Shown: piece after piece, positions 17,470-25,139 of the stretch
Layout: every line of letters begins with the position of its first letter
Numbering within the stretch: the stretch's first letter is position 1
Source of the DNA: Nitrospirillum sp034427435
GTDB lineage: Bacteria; Pseudomonadota; Alphaproteobacteria; Azospirillales; Azospirillaceae
Assembly: GCF_034427435.1 (NCBI RefSeq)
Contig: NZ_JAXQNP010000004.1
Location: 558,001 to 622,000 of the forward strand
Direction: 5' to 3'
DNA: 64,000 bases
Translations under genes and position numbers: made by a program
Notes under the pieces: generated by a model
What the model saw: the letters and a program-made list of their open reading frames with translations, nothing else
Told to the model about the DNA's origin: nothing
Databases searched by the model: none

Positions 17470-18675
17470 ATGGCTGAGATGCGTGGGTTTTTGAGAAGCG
17501 ACGGCCGCAAGGGCATCCGCAACGTCATCGTGGTCGCCTACCTGGTGGAATGCGCCCACCATGTGGCCCGCCGCATCGTCACGCTGAGTGACGACATGGA
17601 CGTGCACCTGATCGGCTTCCCCGGCTGTTATCCCAACAGCTACGCCTTCCAGATCATGACCAAGCTGTGCACCCACCCCAATGTGGGCGGCGTGCTGCTG
17701 GTGTCGCTGGGCTGCGAGAGCTTCAACCGCGAGGCCCTGCGCCAGGCCGTGGCCGCCAGCGGCCGGCCGGTGGAAACCCTGGTCATCCAGCAGGCCGGCG
17801 GCACCCGCGCCACCATCGAGGCAGGACGCGAGGCTGTCGGCCGCCTGAAGGCCATCGCCGGCCAGACGCCGGTGGTGCCCATGGCACGCCATGAGTTGGT
17901 GGTGGGCACCATCTGCGGCGGCTCCGACGGCACCAGCGGCATCACCGCCAACCCGGCCGTGGGCCGCTGCTTCGACTGGCTGGTCGAGGCAGGTGCCACC
18001 TGCATCTTCGAGGAGACGGGCGAACTGGTGGGCTGCGAGCGCATCATGTCCGACCGCGCCGTCACGCCGGAACTGGGCGCGGAGATCGAGGCCTGCGTGC
18101 AGAAGGCGGAACGCTATTACACCATCATGGGCTTCGGCAGCTTCGCCCCCGGCAATGCGGAGGGCGGCCTGACCACCCAGGAAGAAAAGTCCATGGGCGC
18201 CTATTCCAAGTCCGGCTCCTCGCCCATCAGCGGGCTGATCAAGCCGGGCGACATCCCGCCGTCGGGCGGCCTGTACCTCATGGACGTGGTGCCGGATGGG
18301 GAACCACGCTTCGGCTTCCCCAACATCTCCGACAATGCGGAGATCGTGGAACTGATCGCGTCGGGCAGCCACGTCATCCTGTTCACCACCGGCCGCGGCT
18401 CGGTCGTCGGCTCCGCCATCTCCCCCGTCATCAAGGTCTGCGCCAACCCGGAGACATATACCCGGCTGTCGGACGACATGGACGTGAACGCCGGCCGCAT
18501 CCTGGAGGGCAAGGCCACCCTGGATGAGGTGGGTGCCGAAATCCTGGGCCTGGTCGAGGCGGCGGCGGCGGGCGAGCGCACCGTGTCCGAGGCCCTGGGC
18601 CACCAGGAATTCATCCTGACCTATAAATCGTTCGAACCGGTGGGCCCCGCCTGCCTGCCAACGCGGGCCGCTTAG
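17470..18675 (+). CDS. UxaA-type dehydratase large subunit, probable L-fuconate dehydratase
   Basis: 401 aa matching the UxaA/GarD C-terminal domain: FLRSDGRKGIRNVIVVAYLVECA, FPGCYPNSYAF, VSLGCESFN, TICGGSDGTSGITANPAVG and FEETGELVGCE. The conserved Cys residues fit iron binding. It starts one base after the small-subunit stop. Known members act on altronate, galactarate or related aldonates; the surrounding genes suggest L-fuconate to 2-keto-3-deoxy-L-fuconate. Most characterised L-fuconate dehydratases are enolase-superfamily enzymes, so this would be a non-orthologous replacement. Confidence 0.85.
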   Translation: MAEMRGFLRSDGRKGIRNVIVVAYLVECAHHVARRIVTLSDDMDVHLIGFPGCYPNSYAFQIMTKLCTHPNVGGVLLVSLGCESFNREALRQAVAASGRPVETLVIQQAGGTRATIEAGREAVGRLKAIAGQTPVVPMARHELVVGTICGGSDGTSGITANPAVGRCFDWLVEAGATCIFEETGELVGCERIMSDRAVTPELGAEIEACVQKAERYYTIMGFGSFAPGNAEGGLTTQEEKSMGAYSKSGSSPISGLIKPGDIPPSGGLYLMDVVPDGEPRFGFPNISDNAEIVELIASGSHVILFTTGRGSVVGSAISPVIKVCANPETYTRLSDDMDVNAGRILEGKATLDEVGAEILGLVEAAAAGERTVSEALGHQEFILTYKSFEPVGPACLPTRAA

Positions 18676-18775
18676 CCCCCCAAGGGGTGGTGCACCGGGG
18701 ATGGCGCGCAGGGCGCAACGAGATAGCCACGGGGCGGATGCCTCACCGGCGTTTGAGGAACAAAGGAAGACTCTC

Positions 18776-19504
18776 ATGGGACGTTTAGAGGGAAAGACGG
18801 CGCTGGTGACCGCCGCCGCGCAAGGCATCGGCCGGGCGGCGGCGGAGCTGTTCGCGCGCGAAGGGGCCACCGTCTACGCCACCGACATCAACACCGACAA
18901 GCTGACCGAGGTGGCGGGTTGCCAGCACCGCCGGCTGGACGTGCGCAGCGACGCGGACGTGGCCGCCCTGGCGGCGGAGGTCGGCACCATCGACGTGCTG
19001 TTCAACTGCGCCGGCTTCGTCCATGCCGGCACCATCCTGGAATGCGATGCCAGCGCCTGGGACTTCTCCTGGGACCTGAACGTCACCGCCATGGTCCGCA
19101 CCATCCGCGCCTTCCTGCCCGGCATGCTGGAAGCGGGCAGGGGCAGCATCGTCAACATGTCCTCCGTCGCCAGTTCCATCAAGGGCGTGCCCAACCGCTT
19201 CGCCTATGGCGCGACCAAGGCCGCCGTCATCGGCCTGACCAAATCGGTCGCGGCCGACTTCGTGGGCAAGGGCGTGCGCTGCAACGCCATCTGCCCCGGC
19301 ACGGTGCAGACCCCCTCGCTGGATGAACGCCTGGCCGCCACCGGCGATTATGCCGCGGCGCAGGCCGCCTTCGTCGCCCGCCAGCCCATGGGCCGCCTGG
19401 GCCGGCCGGAGGAAATCGCGGAACTGGCGCTCTACCTCGCCAGCGACGCCTCGGCCTTCACCACCGGCGCCATCCACGTCATCGACGGCGGCTGGACGGC
19501 GTAA
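18776..19504 (+). CDS. SDR oxidoreductase, probable 2-keto-3-deoxy-L-fuconate dehydrogenase
   Basis: 242 aa from ATG 18776 with an AAAGGAAG site. It is a classical short-chain dehydrogenase: nucleotide-binding TAAAQGIGRAAAELFAREGA, NCAGF, catalytic Ser in NMSSVASS and the YGATKAAV (YxxxK) motif, then CPGTVQTPSLDER. The C-terminal TGAIHVIDGGWTA is typical. QHRRLDVRSDADV and the gene order fit the KDF 4-dehydrogenase of the non-phosphorylating L-fucose pathway, which yields 2,4-diketo-3-deoxy-L-fuconate. The hydrolase that would split this product is not in the window. Confidence 0.87.
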   Translation: MGRLEGKTALVTAAAQGIGRAAAELFAREGATVYATDINTDKLTEVAGCQHRRLDVRSDADVAALAAEVGTIDVLFNCAGFVHAGTILECDASAWDFSWDLNVTAMVRTIRAFLPGMLEAGRGSIVNMSSVASSIKGVPNRFAYGATKAAVIGLTKSVAADFVGKGVRCNAICPGTVQTPSLDERLAATGDYAAAQAAFVARQPMGRLGRPEEIAELALYLASDASAFTTGAIHVIDGGWTA

Positions 19505-19537
19505 GAAGTTTCATCAAATGCCCCCGGGTCCCGGCCT

Positions 19538-19566
19538 CCAGTGGCGGAGACCACCCTCGCCACTGG
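19538..19566 (+). terminator. Hairpin after the SDR gene
   Basis: Perfect 9-bp arms CCAGTGGCG and CGCCACTGG with an 11-bp loop, 34 bp after the SDR stop. There is no U-run, so termination is uncertain. Confidence 0.4.
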
Positions 19567-19654
19567 TCATACATCTATCTAAGCCGGAAATGAGGCCCCA
19601 TTCCGCCGCTGGTCGCAATGGCCTGCGGCGGATGGCGGTGGCACGATCCGGTCC

Positions 19655-21001
19655 ATGCCGCCCCGCCTAAGCTTCGTCAAAACCGCCCTTATCGCCTTTG
19701 CCCTGGCTGGCAGCCTCGCCGGCTGCGCCACGCTGCCTTCGGCCGATCCCGACATCGCCCGGGCGCTGGCCACGGCGGATGCCGCCGGCCGGCTGGACCT
19801 GCTGCGCCGGCAGGGGGAGATCATCGGCGGCGCGCCCTTCATCGGCGGCAACAGCATCACCCTGCTGCGCAGCGGCACCGAAACCTATGCCGCCATGGAT
19901 GCCGCCCTTGATGGCGCCCGCACCCGCATCGACATGGAAAGCTATGAGTTCGATGGGGTGGAGGGGTCACGCTTCGCGGAAAAGCTGGTGGCCAAGCGGG
20001 CGCAGGGGGTGGAGGTCAACCTGATCTATGACGCCTGGGGGTCGCAGGACACCCCGGACAGCGTCTTCACCCGCCTGCGCCAGGGCGGGGTCAACCTGCT
20101 GGCGTTCAACCCGGTCGATCCGACGGCCCTGCTGACCCTGGACGTCAACCGCCGTGACCATCGCAAGCTGCTGATCGTGGACAACGCCGTGGCCATCGTG
20201 GGCGGCGTGAACATCAGCGCGGTCTATGACCGGCGCCACCATGCAGGGCCCGGGGAGCAAAGCAGGGGCGCGGAGAACAGCGACCCCGAACAGCGGCCCT
20301 GGCGCGATACCGACGTGCGCGTCGCCGGCCCGGTGGTGGCGGAGTTTGAGAGCCTGTACGCCCAGACGTGGGCGCAGCAGCGGCAGGCCCAGGGACCCGA
20401 TGCCGCCCCGGCGCTGAGCGCGCCCCCGCCCACACCGCGCACCCGGCCGGGCGAAACGGTGCTTCAGGCCCTCAGCGGCGCGCCGACGGAGGGGCGGCCC
20501 CTGATCTATCGCAGCCTGCTGGTGGCCGTGGCGCTGGCGCGCACCTCCATCCACCTGACCACCGGTTATTTCGTGCCGACGCCGGGCCTGGCCCGCGCGC
20601 TGTGCCAGGCGGCGCGGCGGGGCGTGGACGTGACCGTGCTGGTGCCGGGCCCCAGCGACAGCCCCCTGTCGGTCATGGCCGGGCGTGGCTATTACAGCGA
20701 CCTGCTGGCGGCCGGCGTGCACATCCACGAATACGCCGACGCCATCCTGCACGCCAAGACGGCGGTCATCGACGGCGATTGGTCCACCGTCGGTTCCTCC
20801 AACCTCGACTGGCGCAGCGTGGCCTTCAACAACGAAATCAACGCCGTGGTGCTGGGCGCCGGCTTCGGGCGGGAGATGGAGGCCATGTTCCAGCAGGATC
20901 TGACCCATGCCAAGGCCATCGATCCCGAGGCATGGCGCCATCGCGGCCTGGATGAGCGCCTGGGCGAATGGGGTGCCCGCCTGGTGGAGGACGTGCTTTA
21001 A
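19655..21001 (+). CDS. Phospholipase D/cardiolipin synthase-like lipoprotein
   Basis: 448 aa. The N-terminus is a lipoprotein signal with lipobox LAGC (Cys about residue 24), so it is membrane anchored. Two PLD HKD motifs are present: HRKLLIVDNAVAIVGGVN and HAKTAVIDGDWSTVGSSNLDWRS. Likely activity is phosphatidyl transfer or phosphodiester hydrolysis on phospholipids. It is unrelated to the fucose genes around it. Its stop overlaps that of the convergent lactonase gene by 4 bp. Confidence 0.9.
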   Translation: MPPRLSFVKTALIAFALAGSLAGCATLPSADPDIARALATADAAGRLDLLRRQGEIIGGAPFIGGNSITLLRSGTETYAAMDAALDGARTRIDMESYEFDGVEGSRFAEKLVAKRAQGVEVNLIYDAWGSQDTPDSVFTRLRQGGVNLLAFNPVDPTALLTLDVNRRDHRKLLIVDNAVAIVGGVNISAVYDRRHHAGPGEQSRGAENSDPEQRPWRDTDVRVAGPVVAEFESLYAQTWAQQRQAQGPDAAPALSAPPPTPRTRPGETVLQALSGAPTEGRPLIYRSLLVAVALARTSIHLTTGYFVPTPGLARALCQAARRGVDVTVLVPGPSDSPLSVMAGRGYYSDLLAAGVHIHEYADAILHAKTAVIDGDWSTVGSSNLDWRSVAFNNEINAVVLGAGFGREMEAMFQQDLTHAKAIDPEAWRHRGLDERLGEWGARLVEDVL

Positions 21002-21807
21002 AGACGGTAGAAGCGCCGCGCCGTGCCGCCGAAAACGGCGGCATGGGCCGCCACCGGCACCAGGCCGCGCGCCATGTCCAGCCAGCCGGCATAGCTGCCC
21101 GCCAGGTTCACCACCGGCCAATCGCTGCCCCACATCAGCCGCTCGGGACTGAAGGCGTCGAGCAAGAGGTCGACATAGGGCCGCAGCGCCTCGGCCGTGG
21201 TGCGGGCGCCGGCCTCGGTCAGCAGACCGGACAGCTTGGCATGAACCTGGGGCAGGGCGGCCAGGGCACGCATGTCGGCCGCCCAGGGCTCTATCTCGCC
21301 GCGCGCGATATAGGGCTTGGCGCCATGGTCGACGACGATGGGCAAACCGGGATGCCGGCGGGCGAATTCCAGCAACGCCGGCAGGTGGGGCGGCAGCACC
21401 AGGGCGTCGAAGGTCAGGCCATGCGCGACCAGGGCGCGGGCCGCCGCATCGACGGCGGGGTCGGCGATCCAGTCCACGGGCAGGGACTGCAGCATGGGGC
21501 GCAGGCCGCGCATCTTGGGCTGTTCCGCCAGGGCGGCGATACGCCGGGGCGCCGTCGCCGCCTTGAGGTCCGCCCAGCCGACCACGCCCAGGATGAAGGG
21601 ATGGGCCGCCGCCTCGGCCAGCAGATAATCGGTATCTTCGTCACAGGGCTGGGACTGGACCAGCACGCTGCCCCTGAGCCCCAGCGGGGCGGCCAGGGCC
21701 TCCAGCTCCGCCCCGTCATGGTCGCGGTGGATGACGGCCAGATCCGGCGTCGGCCAGGTGCAGCCATGGCGGCCCAGGCGCCAGATGTGCTGATGGGCGT
21801 CGATCAT
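20998..21807 (-). CDS. Amidohydrolase, probable L-fucono-lactonase
   Basis: 269 aa. The amidohydrolase-2 TIM barrel begins MIDAHQHIW (HxH metal site), with VDHGAKPYI and a terminal GSDWPVVNLAGSY giving the later His and Asp. This is the COG3618 lactonase type, which includes L-fuconolactonase and L-rhamnono-lactonase. It probably hydrolyses the lactone made by the 16022 reductase. It lies 10 bp downstream of fucP on the same strand. Confidence 0.88.
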   Translation of the reverse strand: MIDAHQHIWRLGRHGCTWPTPDLAVIHRDHDGAELEALAAPLGLRGSVLVQSQPCDEDTDYLLAEAAAHPFILGVVGWADLKAATAPRRIAALAEQPKMRGLRPMLQSLPVDWIADPAVDAAARALVAHGLTFDALVLPPHLPALLEFARRHPGLPIVVDHGAKPYIARGEIEPWAADMRALAALPQVHAKLSGLLTEAGARTTAEALRPYVDLLLDAFSPERLMWGSDWPVVNLAGSYAGWLDMARGLVPVAAHAAVFGGTARRFYRL

Positions 21808-21817
21808 GGCCGGGAAC

Positions 21818-23161
21818 TCAATGTGTGGCCACGATCTTCAGGCGGCCGTCACGCTCCCCCGCCGGCAGGCCGCGCCCGGCCAAGCCGAAGGCGGCCACCA
21901 CGGCGAAGCAGAAGCCCGGCACCACCATGGCGACAGCGATGGAGGTGACATCCGACACCCGCCCCATGACCACCGGGATGGCGGCGCCGCCGATGATGGC
22001 CATGACCAGCCAGGACGAGCCCAGCTTGGTCAGCGGGCCCAGGCCGCGCAGGGACAGGGCGAAGATGGTGGGGAACATGATGGACATGAAGAAGCTGGTG
22101 GCGATCATGGCCCCCAGGCCCAGCCAGCCGCCACCGAAGGCCCCCACCAGGCACAGCACCACGTTGATGCCGGCAAACAGGCCCATCAGCCGTTCCGCCG
22201 GGATGCGGCCCATGAGGGCGGTGCCGGCGAAGCGCCCGGCCATGAAGGCGACCAGCGACAGGGTGAGATAGGCGGCGGCGGTCTTTTCCCCCGTGCCCGG
22301 CACGCTGTGCTGGGAATAGCGGATGAGGAAGCTCCACACCCCGACCTGGGCGCCGACATAGAAGAACTGCGTCACGACGCCGAACAGGAAATGACGGTGA
22401 CGCAACAGCCGGCGGAAGCCGCCCTCCTGCTTTGTCGTCGTCCCGCCGTCCACCGCCTCCTCCGGCCCGTCGACCAGGGTGGGGAAGCGCACGGCGTAGA
22501 CCACCAGGGCCCACAGCAGCACCAGCACCCCCAGCACAAGGTAGGAGGACTGGGCGGCCATCGCTTCCGTATCCCGGAAGTGGGCCAGCGCGTCGGGCGA
22601 CATCGCGGCCAATTGCTCCGGCGTGTATTCGACGCCGGACAGGATGAACTGCCGCCCCACCAGCACACCGGTGATGGAGCCCAGGGGATTGAAGGCCTGG
22701 GCCAGGTTCAGCCGGCGCTCGGCCCCCGCCGGGTCGCCCAGCACGGTCATGATGGGATTGGCGGACGTCTCCAGGAAGGCGAGGCCGCTGGCGATGACGA
22801 ACAGGGCGCCCAGGAAGGCGCTGTAGGCCCGCAGCTCCGCCGCCGGATAGAACAACAGCGCGCCGGCGCCATAGAGGGCCAGGCCGAAGACGATGGCGGC
22901 CTTGTAACCATAGCGGCGGGCGAACAGCGCCGCCGGCATGGCGCAGAAGAAATAGCCCAGGTAAAAGGCGGACTGCACCAGCCCCGACTGCCAATCCTGA
23001 AGGTCGAAGGCCTTGCGGAACTGCGCGATCAGCACGTCGTTCAGGTTGTTGGCCACACCCCACAGGAAGAACAGGCTGACGATCAACGCGATGGGAACCA
23101 CCCATCTCGGCGGTGTTCCCGATGGGGCCGCTTGGTGCTGCTGCGGATGGCCGTCCGACAT
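21818..23161 (-). CDS. fucP: L-fucose:H+ symporter
   Basis: 447 aa from ATG 23161, which has a GGGAGGGG site. It is an MFS carrier of the FucP/glucose-galactose permease branch: FFLWGVANNLNDVLIAQFRKAF in helix 1 is diagnostic, followed by FYLGYFFCAMPAALFARRYGYK, ETSANPIMTVLG and LNLAQAFNPLGS. It supplies L-fucose (or a related 6-deoxy sugar) for the genes at 16022-21807. It forms a two-gene minus-strand unit with the lactonase. Confidence 0.93.
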   Translation of the reverse strand: MSDGHPQQHQAAPSGTPPRWVVPIALIVSLFFLWGVANNLNDVLIAQFRKAFDLQDWQSGLVQSAFYLGYFFCAMPAALFARRYGYKAAIVFGLALYGAGALLFYPAAELRAYSAFLGALFVIASGLAFLETSANPIMTVLGDPAGAERRLNLAQAFNPLGSITGVLVGRQFILSGVEYTPEQLAAMSPDALAHFRDTEAMAAQSSYLVLGVLVLLWALVVYAVRFPTLVDGPEEAVDGGTTTKQEGGFRRLLRHRHFLFGVVTQFFYVGAQVGVWSFLIRYSQHSVPGTGEKTAAAYLTLSLVAFMAGRFAGTALMGRIPAERLMGLFAGINVVLCLVGAFGGGWLGLGAMIATSFFMSIMFPTIFALSLRGLGPLTKLGSSWLVMAIIGGAAIPVVMGRVSDVTSIAVAMVVPGFCFAVVAAFGLAGRGLPAGERDGRLKIVATH

Positions 23162-23387
23162 GTCCCCTCCCAGGGTCTTCTTTTTTCCGGCAGGTGGCGC
23201 CGGACGGACGCAGCACATCAAATATGAATTTATACGTCAAATATAAAAATGCCGGTGGGCGGCGTGTCACAGGCCGATGTCGCATGGCTGGGTCCGGGCG
23301 CCGCGGGCCGCCAAGGGATTGGCGCCGCAGGGCGCTGCGGCTAATGTCCCGCCCAATTATCGGGTTCGGCTGGCGGAGGATCAAGCC

Positions 23388-24296
23388 ATGGCGCACATCA
23401 TCGACGGCAAGGCGTTCGCGGGGCGCCTGCGGGAACGCATCGGCGCCAAGGTCGCCGACCTCACCACCCGCCACGGGCTGAAGCCCGGCCTGGCCGTGGT
23501 GCTGGTGGGCGAGGATCCGGCCAGCCAGGTCTATGTCCGCAACAAGGGCGAACAGACCCACGCCGCCGGCATGCACTCCGTCACCCACCGCCTGGAGGCG
23601 TCGACCACCCAGGCCGACCTGCTGGCGCTGGTGCATAGCCTGAACGCCGATCCGGCCATCCACGGCATCCTGGTGCAGTTGCCCCTGCCGGCGCATATCG
23701 ACAGCAACGCCGTGCTGGCCGCCATCGACCCGAACAAGGACGTGGACGGCTTCCACGTCGTCAACGCCGGCCGCCTGGCCGTGGGCCTGCCGGGGCTGGT
23801 GCCCTGCACGCCGCTGGGCTGCCTGATGCTGCTGAAGGATCATCTGGGCAGCCTGAAGGGCAAGCACGCCGTGGTGGTGGGCCGCTCCAACATCGTGGGC
23901 AAGCCCATGGCCCAACTGCTGCTGCAGGCCGACTGCACCGTCACCATCGCCCACAGCCGCACCGCCGATCTGCCGGCCCTGTGCCGCACCGCCGACATCC
24001 TGGTGGCCGCCGTCGGCCGGCCGGAGATGGTGAAGGGTGACTGGGTGAAGCCCGGCGCCGTCGTCATCGACGTGGGCATCAACCGCGTGCCCGCCCGCGA
24101 CCCCGCCGCCGCCGCCGCCGGCAAGACCCGCCTGGTGGGCGACGTCGCCTATGACGAGGCGGCCGCCGTCGCCGGCGCCATCACCCCCGTGCCGGGCGGC
24201 GTGGGCCCCATGACCATCGCCGTCCTGCTGCTGAACACCCTGACCGCCGCCTGCCGCAGCCACGGTCTGGAGGCCGAGGTGGCGGAGTTCAACTAA
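23388..24296 (+). CDS. folD: Methylenetetrahydrofolate dehydrogenase/cyclohydrolase
   Basis: 302 aa from ATG 23388 (GGAGGA site). Full-length bifunctional FolD: VLVGEDPASQVYVRNK with the catalytic lysine, PLPAHID, PNKDVDGFHVVNAGRL, PCTPLGC, the NADP site VVVGRSNIVGKPMA and the terminal PVPGGVGPMTIAVLLLNT. It interconverts 5,10-methylene- and 10-formyl-THF in the cytoplasm. It is monocistronic and divergent from fucP. Confidence 0.97.
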   Translation: MAHIIDGKAFAGRLRERIGAKVADLTTRHGLKPGLAVVLVGEDPASQVYVRNKGEQTHAAGMHSVTHRLEASTTQADLLALVHSLNADPAIHGILVQLPLPAHIDSNAVLAAIDPNKDVDGFHVVNAGRLAVGLPGLVPCTPLGCLMLLKDHLGSLKGKHAVVVGRSNIVGKPMAQLLLQADCTVTIAHSRTADLPALCRTADILVAAVGRPEMVKGDWVKPGAVVIDVGINRVPARDPAAAAAGKTRLVGDVAYDEAAAVAGAITPVPGGVGPMTIAVLLLNTLTAACRSHGLEAEVAEFN

Positions 24297-24386
24297 AACC
24301 CCAAGTCCTCACATCCCCCTTGACCGCCCCGCGCCCAGGCGTGATCCTTCTCAACTCGGTAATTGCTTTTGGCTGGGGAAGCTGAA

Positions 24387-24602
24387 ATGGCTGAAAAATC
24401 GCAGTCGAAGCAGGCGGATGATCGGACGGTTTACGGCTCCTACACCAAGGAGGGCCGGGCGCTTTCCTACACCATCACTGTTCATGGCTTAAGCCGTGGC
24501 GAAGCGAGCCGCGTTCTATCAAACAAGAGCAGCCCGTCGTCTGAACGCATGGTCACCGCGCCCAAAGGACCTAAGCGCCTGGGGGTGGCTAAGTCGTCCT
24601 AA
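24387..24602 (+). CDS. Small basic protein upstream of PIN-domain gene, possible antitoxin
   Basis: 71 aa from ATG 24387, preceded by GGGGAA. I do not recognise a family: no ribbon-helix-helix, AbrB or Phd pattern. It is charged and Ser/Lys-rich, with a central SYTITVHGLSRGEASRVLSN. It lies 15 bp before a PIN-domain gene on the same strand, the position an antitoxin takes. The base composition here is lower in GC than its neighbours, suggesting acquisition. Confidence 0.5.
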   Translation: MAEKSQSKQADDRTVYGSYTKEGRALSYTITVHGLSRGEASRVLSNKSSPSSERMVTAPKGPKRLGVAKSS

Positions 24603-24617
24603 GCAAGGCTGGACGCC

Positions 24618-25112
24618 TTGAAGTTACTGTTAGATACCCATGCCCTGTTCTGGGCCTTGGTTGAACCGGATAATCTCGCCGCTGACACGCGGCTAGCTTT
24701 GGAAGATCCGGCCAATCAAGTCTTTGCCACGCTGGCTTCCGCCCAAGAGTTGGCCATGAAACTCTCAGCCAACCAATGGCCCGAAGCCAAAGGACTGCTT
24801 CAGGATTTTGAGCGCCTGGTGGTGGAGGACGCAGGTTTCTTCCTGCTCGCCCCAACCGCTACCGACTACCTGAACATGACGCGTCTGCCGACGGTCAATG
24901 GACATAAAGATCCTATGGACCGTCTGATCATCGCCATGGCTATCGCCCGGGGCCTCACGCTCGTCAGCAGTGATAATAATACTCCCAATTATGCCGTCGA
25001 ATGGATCACGGCAGGAAAAAGCAACGGTAGCGGATCGCCTCGTCAGAAAGAGCGCATCATACCGGTGGAGCCATTGACGCCTATCCCCACAATCGGGTTA
25101 GAGATTTCTTGA
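24618..25112 (+). CDS. PIN-domain protein (VapC-like toxin)
   Basis: 164 aa from a TTG start at 24618. The PIN fold is clear: LLLDTHALFWAL (first acidic residue), SAQELAMKLSANQWP, HKDPMDRLIIAMAIARGLTLVSSD (later acidic residues). Family role: ribonuclease toxin cleaving tRNA or rRNA. An extra C-terminal tail of about 30 residues after the PIN core is unusual. The upstream 71-aa gene is the only candidate antitoxin. Confidence 0.82.
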   Translation: MKLLLDTHALFWALVEPDNLAADTRLALEDPANQVFATLASAQELAMKLSANQWPEAKGLLQDFERLVVEDAGFFLLAPTATDYLNMTRLPTVNGHKDPMDRLIIAMAIARGLTLVSSDNNTPNYAVEWITAGKSNGSGSPRQKERIIPVEPLTPIPTIGLEIS

Positions 25113-25139
25113 CGACACCTCTGCTTTTACGAGTTTTGT

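Noticed and set aside
23222..23387. IclR operators from similar AT-rich words upstream of fucP and the aldo/keto reductase (TATATGAA-like)
   Set aside because: The words are short, differ in spacing and are not clearly palindromic in both places; not strong enough to list as sites.
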